Shown piece by piece: positions 1-12,500 of a DNA stretch of 64,000 nucleotides. The position numbers and the translations under genes were made by a program. The stretch is from Mactra quadrangularis. Lineage: Eukaryota; Mollusca; Bivalvia; Venerida; Mactridae. The stretch spans positions 31,823,919-31,887,918 of the forward strand of contig CM046306.1 in the NCBI GenBank assembly GCA_025267735.1, given 5' to 3'. How positions within the stretch are numbered: position 1 is the stretch's first letter; every line of letters starts with the position of its first letter. The notes under the pieces were generated by a model. The model was not told the DNA's origin, did not search any database, and saw nothing but the letters and a program-made list of their open reading frames with translations.

Positions 1-587
1 CTTCTGTGCTTTGATTTTATTTGTATAAATTAGTAAATGTATACCGGTTATGTAAGGCATTTTACTTATTTCACTAAATTTCATTGAAGGTTTCAAGTTG
101 AGCTATGGCGATGGCTTATTAGGATAATCTGTCTCTGCACTTAACTAAATAACACGACGTGTTGAAATTGGTGTACAATTTATAAAACAATTGATGTTAT
201 ATTGATAAAACATTATTGACCAAGCAAATGTTTAAAAGGATAAACATTCACACGTTAAGTTGACTTCTAATTTTTGCACGATGATTGGATGAAATTTGAT
301 CCTTGAAACAAACTTGTAGCAGGTGATCCTTCACAGTATCTATTTGCACCTGGAAGGAGTGGAACAACTGTTGGTAGATTTTTTACCCAAGGGAATTAGC
401 ACAGCTGCTTGTGGGTGCCAATTCGGGACAACATGGTCTCTAAACGTGTGTTTTACCTCTGGGCCACTGGTTTTACTAAACAGTTACTTATACGAACAAC
501 GAAATACTCTCTTATTATTGACCATATTTTAATAGATGAACTATGATTTTATGTTTATTTATCTAATTAAACTAATTTACATTTCAG
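1..587 (+). other. Intron 1 of galectin-like copy A (partial)
   Basis: This stretch aligns with 23210-23846 of copy B, with small indels, and ends in a TTTCAG acceptor. I see no exon or other feature in it. The short reading frame at 323-532 runs across intronic sequence and has no counterpart in the three-copy alignment. Confidence 0.7.
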
Positions 588-3500
588 CCTGAATTGGTGA
601 CATATTTGACGATACCCGGACCTCTTCCTGCAGGAACGAAAATAACAATCGACTTGGTGATGCCGAATCCATTCGACGGGTAAGTTAGAACTTTGCTAAT
701 TTAAATTATTGTTAGTTGACCAATCCAATGTCTCTAGACATTCTAAGATTTATAGAAAATAAGCTTTCAAACAAAAAAGGAATGACTCAGTCCCATAAAA
801 TTGTGATATGTTACGGACATGTACGTGCAGACACTGCCAGACAGCCGCAGGCCGTTAAGAGCCTGCGTTCGTAAAAAAAACGTGAATCTAACGATGATAT
901 TTACCTTTTGGCGGTCTGGTCCAGACATACTATTTTGGTTTGTATATATCTTCTATATTTTGTTAATGACATTTAAAACAGAACGCCAAACTTTAATCAA
1001 CATCATTTTGTTGTTGTTTCTTTCGGCGCAGCTGTCTTAGCCAACCTATGTCCTATATATTTAACCTACACGATTTGCTTTAACATTTCTGTATGACCAA
1101 TGAAAAATTCTCTTCCGGTATTGAAAATGAATAAAATATATGATACAATTGGTTGTCCTGAAATTAAGTTCAGTTTACGGTCCCAATTTTTGATATGTCG
1201 TCATAATGTCAATTATGAAATTTATAGTTTGAAAAAAAAATCAGAAACATTTTGTAAAATTGAGATTTAAAAATTGGCTGAAGTCATATTTGCTGGTTAA
1301 CATTTCATATCCAACTATTTGTCCTTCATCGATAAGCCTAGTAGGTTAATGCGCGCAATATAGAAATAAGAAGGACATTGATACTTAATCTTATATAACT
1401 AGGTCTAGGATTTGAAATAATTTATTATTCCATCGCATTCAGTTTCAAATAAATCAATTCAACCTCTTTCGTATATATCTTATTAAAATTGAAAAATAAA
1501 TAGTTGGGGGAATTAAGAGTTAAAAATGCTAACCCTATTTCCTATGCATTTCAATACAAAATTGCAATTTTTTTACCTCAACATTGGCAACATTTCGTCC
1601 AATTTCTTTTTTATTATATAAAAAAACGTCTCTATCGCATTCGGATTTAATTACTACGATCTTTTCTGAAAACAGTGGTACAGGTTTTAACATTTTTGAA
1701 GAATATTTAGTAGCGGAAATAGCAAATTAGTTTAGTAAGTATTGTTTTATTCTTTCTTTCGGGGGATTCCGTTTAACTATACGGAAAATGGCGAAGATAG
1801 CCGAACGACCGAAAGCATACAACACTTTATCGCTTCCGATCTTATCAACGGTCAAATATATCATTAGTTATCTAGCATTATAATCAGAGCCAAAATATGA
1901 AGATGGAAGATATATTTACCAACAGTAAACTTGAAAACTCACTGCTCTACAAACATGAAGTAATCGAATTATAACATGCATGTAAAAGACAAAATAAATT
2001 GTTAAAATTGTTTTTCTTTCTAAATTTGAGTTAGACAAAGTGTCCGTGTCTTAAAAGAGTGGGGTACTTACATAAAATCATTTATATGTCTAAAAGACTT
2101 GTTCGTTAGAGGTGTTTGAAATAGATTAATGTCTATTTTCTTTGTAGTAAAAAACTTAAGTACTAGGATAATGGGGCTTTACAGATACAAGATTTTTTAC
2201 TCTATGAAAATAAGTCATTGTGACAAAATTAAAACATTTTTTTTTTCAATTTCAAGTTTGCTAGTTAGACTTTTGTAACTAGTAGTTACAAAAGTTAAAA
2301 TTGTATGGTAATGTGTAATTCGTTATTTGTTTTTATTTTTTACACGAGTTATACAGTAAAATTTAAGAAGTGGAAAATACGTTATTAATTTTATAAAAAA
2401 GATGCTCTTTAAATGATTAATTGGAAAACTTCACTTTTTAAAAAATCAGTTTACGTTGAGTTTTAGCTCATAAAACTTTTAAAAAATGAATAATTTACGC
2501 ATAGCTGAAAAAAAAAATAAATACTGATTACAGTACATGTATTTACTCGTAATATTTGCCTACTCAAACAGTTTAAGACCAATTCTCTGTAAGAACCAAA
2601 ATTTTAAAGAAGGGGTCTGGCACTCAATCTCTTATATTTTGTTGATTTTCACAGCATATGTTTAGTTTGATGCCCAAACATAGAAAACAATATTTATTAG
2701 TCAAAATCTTATGCCGTTGTCATGGCAACCGGTATTCCTTTTTTCTCAGTTATTTTCAGAAAAATTATGACAAATTTTTAACAAAATTGACCATTTTGAG
2801 ACTTCCAGACCCTATTTTTGTATGTAATCACCATTCAAAATACAACTTTATATGTTTGTACTGACTTAGTAGATTATTTTAAAAGCCAACAACCGAGCCT
2901 ATTTAAGTTTGTTTAAATTTTACAATTATTTGAATGCACTAAACCTCCACATTTTTCATTTTTCAAGCAAAATGACTAAAAGGGGGTGTCAAAGATTCGC
3001 TGTAAAAATAGTTTGCAGCATTTCTGACATTGTTGGACCAAAAACTAATTTAGTATAAGGGTTGTCCTAGTCTACTCTAAAAAACTTTTTGGGCTTTTCA
3101 TATTTGAAAAAGTTACAAATCCATGAAATTTGGGTAAAAACGTTAAAAACAATATTTAGTTCTATCGATGTATTCAAGCATATATTAGTTAAAACATGAA
3201 CAAGAAATAGCAACACTGCTTAGACATCCGCAACTATTTTATAAAACTGGTAAAAATAAACATAAATAATAGATATATACAATATGATAAATGTACAAAT
3301 TTATAGTTGGTTTCCATGGCAACCATTTCAAAAAAGTAAATTTCACATTTATTGGGTATTTTTAAGTAAAATGTTGATGAAAAAATGAATTTTTATTTCT
3401 AAAAAGTATAGTCTATTAAATGTGTTTCTCCATATATATATATTTAAATCCCCTTCTCTAAAATTCACCATGGCAACCAAGTATTCTAAATAGTTGTGAA

Positions 3501-6500
3501 AAGGGAAATTCACACACACGTGTATTTTATTCTTGTTTAATACAATTGGGTATCATTGTGTGAACACAAACCAATAAATGCGTTTGTACTGAAAAAACAT
3601 TTTTGTTGTCAAAGTTACCATAAGTACTAAGTTAATCCCTGTTTAACCCTTTACTGGTTGCGACATGTGTGAAAGGTAGCTATTTCTTCACCATTATGCG
3701 CTGGGCCTATTTCAAGATGCTCTTATTATATTACTAATTATCATACAGATAGGCAACTTGGCCAAGTTATTCTAAGGGTGAATATCTTTCAGAAAAAATG
3801 CAATTTTCGCTCTTTTTCCACCTTAAATTTGATGTCTAAAGTGCCAGGTCTTTTCAGTGACTGAAAGCATGTTTTCTTATTAGCATTTAGCGCCATTTCT
3901 CTGCACTCAATGACCCTTATTTTTCTCCCTGCGATGAGCCCCCTGCAAACCCCAGCAACAAAGGGAATGGGGATTATCCCCGATTCAAAACCCCTCCACG
4001 GGACCTTTTTGATGGAGGAGGCGCGCAAAAAAGCTAAATTTTTGGGAACAACTATCCTTTAGTGAAATTTACTAATTCTAGTTTAAAAACACCATTTTCG
4101 AGGCTGTGACGGCCATTTTGGAGGGGAATCTGGACACCTAAAAGTGTGGGATTGAGCGGTTAAGGGTTACGTTTGCTATGTTTGCTTTGTTATGTAATTC
4201 CAATCAAGGTGCTTTTAAAGGCCTAACATAAGAATTTGTTGTATTAATGACATTCTCTGAGTTCTTACAAATAAAATTCCATACATGTACATAGTTTTCA
4301 TTTCAAACTAGTGAGTACCTCCTTAACCATGTCATGAAGATGCAACAATAATGAAAAATACACAGAACGGCAGCTAATGATTTTTAACTGTGAATTACTG
4401 TCTACTGCATGACTTCTAATAGGGCTGTCACCATATACCGGTATATTGCAAGATGCAGCTCCGGCAATATGTACAGCAACTTATGAATTTAACATACCGG
4501 TATTTAGTGATATTTATTTTCAATGAAAATTATTTTATTCGCAAAATAGCAAAATGTCAGTTTCCAACTGTTCATTCGATTAAACCTCAAGTTCAAAAAA
4601 TTTAACCGATCTGGGCATATTCCGATGATTCGGAATGTTCCCATAACTCTAAAATGCCCAGGTTTTCTCAAGGCACTTCCCTACAAAATGCTATAACACG
4701 CTTCCATACTAAACAGTTGAATAAGTTCTTTAATACAAAAGTATTATGTAACCTGTCTTTGGTTTGTGGTTTGCAGTCCAATATATTGCCGTGGGTATCG
4801 CGATACAGTTCTCGTACATGGCAATATACCACGATATGCTTCTGGTGTATCGTGACAGCCCTAACTTCCAGTAAGAGCCATTTCTATTGACATGGCTTTT
4901 AAAATTGTCAACAATAAAACTACTGATAACTGATTTACTATAATAATCAGTTCATAGGTTGTATTGTCAACATAAATCTGACTAAAACCAAGCAGTGGCG
5001 CTTTTAACAAAAAATCTTACGAAAACAAATCTACGTAAGTCAAAAGCAAGAAACGTTAATAAAACGCTCAATTTTGGCTTATCAATTCTAAGTATTATAG
5101 AACTGTGTAAAATAGTATATACCATTTGAATATTATATCATAGTTATGCTTATTATCCATCTGGCTTTGAACTTCTATTTATATTAAACTGACTTACAAT
5201 AACCTTTTTTGTAAGAATTTTTGTGAAAAGGCGCACATATCTTATAAGATATCATGAACAAACCAAGCTCTTATATTCATTTTATTTAAAAACATTGTGT
5301 TCTAACATTTCATCGATCACTTGTGGCTTAGCCTAACTACTGTTTTTAATAGTTTCTTTTTTTCAAGTCTGTTCCCAAATCATTTATCATGCTCTCAGTA
5401 TCATTAGTATGGCACAAATCAATATGTCAGTCACCTGAAAGAAACAGTTTTTTAATATAAATTAATATAATAAAACAAGTAAACTCCCAAGCAAAGCAAT
5501 CTATTGGTAGTTGGCATACCAGCATTAAATTGACTGAGATATATAACAAAATGTAGAAATGTGAGAGGATACTGAAAGAATTTTTAACTTTTTATGATAT
5601 TTAAAAACCCAAGAAGGTAGCGCCGAGATTTGGAATCTCGTACCTGATGGTGTGCGGATTCGAATCCCACCCAGGGAGGTTATACCCTTCCATGAAAATT
5701 TGACAATAATGTTGATTTTCCTCCATTGATTAGATAATATGGAAAGGTTTCCGGCCTTATGGATGGGTAAGAGAGTACTGGTTATAGACACTGGTCCAGG
5801 AAAGCTAGGTTAGGTTAGGTGCGCCGGATGACGTAAAATGACCTAAAATGTGTCGACCACTGCCCCCATTAAAATGGATATTAACAAACCCCAAAACATG
5901 AAATAAAAATCATATACAATGTACATGTAATTGGTGTGGAGTTCTGTTCATAAGTTTAACCCCTTGCATAAACATATTGATCTGCACCTGAACAGCTTTA
6001 AAAATAGCATATAGAGGGTGGATGGGGTGTGAAATGTTAACAAACCTTTTAATGCCATGCACAGAGTAACTTCAAATTCATACCTACACCGAGTTAAAAT
6101 TGATGCTCAAATTCCATGAAACAACTGAAAATACAAATAATGAAGTCTTCGAGTTAAGATTTTTAATATCAACGAAATTGTAGGCATAGCCAAACCTCGG
6201 ACGCAGCAATTTGATGTTCTACAGCCTTCTTGCTTCGAAAAAACTCATACGCATTTTACTGTATTGATATCCGACTTATATACATCTAACGTATTTCACA
6301 GTAATAAACAAAAACACTGCACCGTTTACTTGTACACTAGAGTTGATGACGTAGTACACACATTCTTTCCCACATTTATCGCACTTTGTAGAGCGGCAAG
6401 ATTCGAAAGCGCAGGTATCAACGGTCGTTTCCGCTAGTTTTATCTCTACAATTTAATAATTTATAGCACCAGAGGGAATTTAAACATTTACTTTGTCTTA

Positions 6501-9500
6501 AGAGTATAAGACTGATTAAATATTCAAAATGATTGACAAAATATTGAAATAAAATGAAAATGTCCGAGATTTAACGTCGTTTCATGTTACGTCGTGAAAA
6601 GTCGGTCATGATTATTCAACGACAAAATATTAAATCAAAGCGCTGAAGGCACTGAATTTGTTCGTGTTTAAAAAGTAAAATGAGATTTCCGTCTCCAACT
6701 ACGTTAGTAGATAAAGAACAATTCAAAAATTATATATATATATAATACTCGTACAATCATTGTCTACTGGTAATTGTCATGATTTGACTAGAAGTAGAAC
6801 TGTATTCAATTTCATGCCCTGTCGGTGTTGAAGAAAATAAGAATGTTTGATTTGTTTCATTTTATTTAATAGTTTAGACAATGATATATACCAGACATTT
6901 ACACTATTTAATAGGCATACATATTTTACATAAAAACATTTGCTGACCTTATGGATTAGATTTTACGTTTAATTTTAGTTCTACCAACCCAACCCAATTC
7001 AACCCACAGGCTGTGATTCAACTTTAACACTTATTACTCCTTAATATTAGTTACAGATCAAATTAATTACGTTTGTACACGAAACGAATTGTAAAAACAG
7101 TAATTCATCAACGATTGTTTCAGACAGAAGAAACATTATGAAGAACGTGATTATCCGAAACCTGCATGCCGTTGGTATGCACCACTGGCACGGAAGACAA
7201 CTTGAAATCGGTCCTGTATATTATTGCAGCCCAGAAGTTAATGTGTACGATCGAAATGCTATTGCTATTTACCAAGATAAACATTATAACAAAAAGGTGG
7301 CGTACTTGAAACGAGAAGATGCAAAAGTAATCAAGGAACTATTTTAAAAGAATATGATTTCTAACATGTGTTACTTGAGGGCAAAATCGGCACTTGAAAA
7401 GTTCCATCGTAGCAAGGGACCCATGCAAAATGTCAACATCGGATTCCTTGTCTCCAGCAATAAAATTGACTCAATTAAAAACCTTTGCTCAGCCCACAAT
7501 TTACATTACGAAATATTTTAAAATGAATGTCATTGGGTATTATACTTACACATGTATGTATACACTATTTGTGTTTAAATATTATAGTGTTGATAATAGA
7601 GTTTGGTCTTTCTAAGTTCGTTTGTTTTTCTTACACAACATTTATTTCTATAATAGATTCATGCACGTATATGCAGTCTAAGAGTACTCGTACTAATTAT
7701 CTAGATAGATATTACATGTATCTATATAATTTATCTAGATCTAGTTTATTATTTTGTAGGTTTATTAACGCTGTTCAATCGATTTATGTCAGACATACAC
7801 TTATGATAGATGTCAATATATTGTGGTAGAAGACGTAATTTGCTTCCCTCTTGCATAAGATGTTCACCATTTGTTAATTTTTCATATGTATACAAGTATA
7901 GTTCTATTACATTAACCTGTCACAACTTGAATAATTACACACTCACTGAATGTGTTATTATTTAACCTCTTTTAATACATTGAGCCACAAATCCATATTA
8001 ATAATTGATAATCTAACTATACATGCTACGATTTTGAATATCTGGGAAAATAACAAGTTCGAAAGGGTTAAAAATAAAGATTCAGTGAGTGTGTAATTAT
8101 TCAAGTTTTGACAGGTTAATGTAATAGAACTATACTTGTCTTCAAGTAAGCTTTTTTGGCGACGTGGTCTTTAGTGGCGACGTTGTCCGCTTACGACTCG
8201 AGAGGTTTTGGGTTCGAATGTTAGTACGGACTTGGATTTTTATCGGGTTACACAATGGTCATAGCGTGAAACATGTATGCCTACTAAATAGTAAAATGTT
8301 ACACATGATGTAAAGTAAAAAGTTTATCATCGTGGTTGTAATCATGATCATCATCGTCGTCACCATTATTTATATCATCATTATCTTCATCACCATTACC
8401 TTTGTCATTATTATACACATACTTACGTCAAATATTTCATTATCCTCACCAAAAACGTCTTGGCTTTTTAAAAATGCTATTACCTTAACATCACTACCAT
8501 CGTCGCTTAATCATTTGGCTTTCAGGTATGCTACGTGGACCCCGCGGGAAAATTCTTAAATACAGTTACCAAGACCTGGAAAATGCTGTACGTGCTGTTG
8601 AGAATGGAGAATCTATAAGACAAGCTTCAAAAACGTACATGTACAGTGTTCCCAGAAGCACCATTGGCGATCGGCTGACGGGCAGGTTTGAGGTTACAGT
8701 TCCATCTGTTCACGGCAGGCCTCCAGCTATCCCGAAGGACATTGAAAATAAAATTGTCAATTCCATAAAAAAAGCAGCCAAAATGGGAGTTGGATTAAGC
8801 CGTATGCAAATCTTGAACCGCACTAACACTCTGTACAAACGCCTAAAGTTGAAATCAAGTTACCCGAATTCCCAAGCTGGGAAAGACTGGTGGCAGGGGG
8901 TTAGACGCAGACACCCAGAAATCACTTTGAGAAAGCCAGAAAAGCTCTCAGCGGTGAGGGCAAGAATGCTGAACCATAGCGTTGTTGACAGCTACTTCGA
9001 TGCGCTGGAGAAGATTGTGAATGAACTTGGGGTTACTGACGCAGAAATATGGAATTGCGACGAAACTGGCCTGAATTTTGAACATTCACCGTGTCGCATA
9101 GTGACAGTGCGCGGTGCAAAATCTGTGGTGGGTAAAACAAGCCAAAAATCTAGCAACCTGACAATCATGGCGTGTGTTAATGGATCAGGTTCTTCTATGC
9201 CTCCTCTTGTTATAACGAAGGGAAAGACACCCAAGTCCATCCATGGGTTCAAAACAACTGATGCTCCACCCGGAACCGTGTGGAGCTTCCAGGAGAAAGG
9301 CTGGATAACCAACGAAATTGGAGAGCAATGGTTCGACTCCGTGTTTTTGAAGCACTGCGGTCCGAAAAGGCCTCAACTACTGATATTTGACGGTCATTCA
9401 TCTCATGAAACTTTAGCCATTATTGAAAGGGCGCTCGAAGAGAATATAGCACTTTTATCCCTGCCTCCACATTGCACTCACTATCTACAGCCCCTTGATA

Positions 9501-12500
9501 GAACTGTCTTTGGTCCATTGAAAAAACATTATAATGCCAGCTGTTCACAATTCATCTCAGAACATCCACTCCATGTGGTCAACAAGTGGACGTTTCCGTC
9601 CCTTCTACGTCAAGCATGGGACAAGGCTTTCAGACAGGACAATATACGAAGTGGTTTTGTGTCATGTGGGATTTGGCCAGTGAACCGTGCGGCTGTGCCA
9701 TCTGAAGCCTTCAAACCCAGTGTTTGTACTGACATCCCATTAGAGAAAGGTACGAATTATTAGAAAATCTGTTTGTTACATGTTGTCAAATCTCCAAACT
9801 TTATAGTGTTCTTGCCGTATTTTATATAATTACATTGTACTTGATATTTGTAGAAATTTGTAAACATAGTACTAAGCAATTATTTTAATTATAAGATAAT
9901 ATTCAAAATGTTCAAAAGTCAGGACTGATAAGTTTTGTTACATAGGGTTTAACGCCATAGAAACATATTGTATATGTCAAATATCGACGGTCAATGAACC
10001 TACACACAGCTTCTGACATGACTATATCTCTGGACTTACCTGTTAATCAATTACATAGGTATATTCTTCCTTCAGTGACTGACAACTGTCTTATATAATT
10101 AAGTTCCATTGGTAGAAGGGAGGATGGTCTTAAATATAATTTCAGGACCAAGCTCCACAAAAATATGCCCACCCGGGTATCGAACCCACGCCCGTCGATC
10201 AGTAGACTTTCGAGGAACTAACTGAGCTAGTTTTTACAGAGAAATGTGGTATTGTATCTGTAATAAATCATGTTGTTTTTAAATAATGGATAAGCTAACT
10301 AGACAAACAGATAGTCAGGCGAACCAAGACACATATCTATATTGACCGACAGACTGACTGACTGGGCCGAGGGACGAATGGACAGACAGACATACGAACA
10401 GACAGATACTAACAATGTGCCATTTTGATAATATATTTCAGGTACCCCTGTATCTGAAGAACCAGATATACAGCAGCCAATTAATGAATCCGTACTGACA
10501 GCAGTTCCATTGGATTTGTCTATCCAGGAACTCTCAAATAACCAGAATACTGATCCATTTTTGAGCCAAGCTTCGACACTTGTTGAGGCTAACTGTAGTG
10601 GTGACGCATACGTACACTCTGATGAAGATGCCATGCCAGTACTTGACATCAGCGACCCAGCTCAACTGATGATGTTCATCTCTACAGGAGACATCTTCAT
10701 GGAACCATTAGGCCTCCCTGAAGAAAATTCAGAACACAAACCTAGAGATGATGAGCTCTTGTCCGAGGCTATTGACGACGTATTTTTGCCTCCAAAAATC
10801 CAAAGTAGAGAACCTTCTAACAGTAAAGTTTCGAAACGAAAAAGCCACTCCATTTTGACTTCAGAAGAGATAGTTCAGCAAAAAAGGCAACAGCAGCTTT
10901 TTAAAGCAGAAAAAGAAGCAAAGAAAGCTAAAAAGATAAAAAAATAAATGTTTTATAACACTTGCTACATGCAAAACTCTGTCTGCATACATTTGTAATT
11001 GCTAATTGCTATCAATTATTAACCTTTATTTTGTTAATTGGCAATTATTAGCAACGTTTTTTTTCTATTGTACCATTAATTAAATAATGATAGACGGATA
11101 TATGTATTCAATAAAAAGCAGCTTATTAAAGCAGCAAAGAAGCAAAGAAAGCTAAAAAGATAAAAAAAATGTTTTATAACACTTGGTACATACAAAACTC
11201 TGTCTGCATACATTTCTAATTGCTAATTGCTATCAATTATTTACCTTTATTTTGTTAATTGGCAATTACTAGCAACGTTTTTTTTCTATTGTACCATTAA
11301 TTGAATAATGATAGACGGATACATGTATTCAATAAAAATAAAATGAAAAAGTGATTATTCTAAGTTTTTAAATTGAATATATTTTTAAAAAACCTTTACA
11401 TGTCCGAGATTTCACTATCAATTTTTGTCCGTCCGAGGTTTGACAATCATTTGTCCGACTTTTAGCTTCGCTGTCCGAGTCATACCGCCTAGCACCTAAC
11501 TTGTTTATCGCCGAATACTCGAAGTACCTTTATTGTTATCGTATATCCCCTCACAGAATCAAACAACACGAATGTTATACAGTACAAGGGAGGTGACTAT
11601 TGTACTCGTAGGCCAATATGCTATAGAACCGGGGTACATTTAGTTAAGCAGTGGTGTTTTTGTCCGAGTTTTCACGGATGCATTAGCACAATTTTTTAAA
11701 TTTCTTTTTTTACTCGTCATCTCGGCATTGAGTCCATTTGCGCAGTCACTGTATCATACTTAACACAACGTGTCAATAGATGGAACACATATTAATGTCA
11801 TTTCTTTAATTAAACGCGTTTGTAAGTTTTTGGTCGAATATCAAATAACCATGACCTTCATTGTTGACAATTTGCGTATTTCTACTTCCGTGTTACCAGT
11901 GAAGTTTACAATACATCAAGATAATGTTATCAACAAAACATGGGAAACAAATGTTTAAGAAGACATCTTAACGCTGTTGTCGAATGTATAAAAGAATGAT
12001 CGTACCTGCAATAGTGGCTTTTAATCGCATTCATTTACAGAAAACATGACTTCTCCACCCCCATTCGAGTGTAACGTTGTAGGCAGGTGCACATAGACCA
12101 AAGAACGACAACTCTTGGTCACAGCGATCTGAGTGTACTGTATGCTAGATATCGACGAGGAAAATAATGCTTTTTCTGGACAAGCTTTTTCTTAAATCAC
12201 GTAAATGTGTAGTTTGAGCACAAAACTTAAATCATTTGTATGGGATTGTTACAATAACAGATGTTGGAAACATATTATTTTAACTTTTATGAAAAGTCGG
12301 CTATTTTGATGCGAGCAGACAGTATCGGTAATACGTAACCGGTGACGACGTAACGTTATCTATTCATATAAATCACTAAAATATTCGGCGAAATCCACTA
12401 AAATTGTGGATGTTTGATATGGGACAGTCAAGCAGTTTATAAAAAGCCCAAAAATGTTTTTACATCGATATAAAGTATAAATCTCATACGTTCTGAAAAA

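Noticed and set aside
3789..4028. 79-residue minus-strand frame
   Set aside because: No recognised domain; lies in repeat-rich transposon DNA without splice or start support.
9185..9376. Minus-strand frames inside the transposase gene
   Set aside because: Antisense shadows of the plus-strand DDE domain.
10140..10245. tRNA gene on the minus strand
   Set aside because: A and B boxes are good but the acceptor and anticodon stems do not close; it is better explained as a SINE head.
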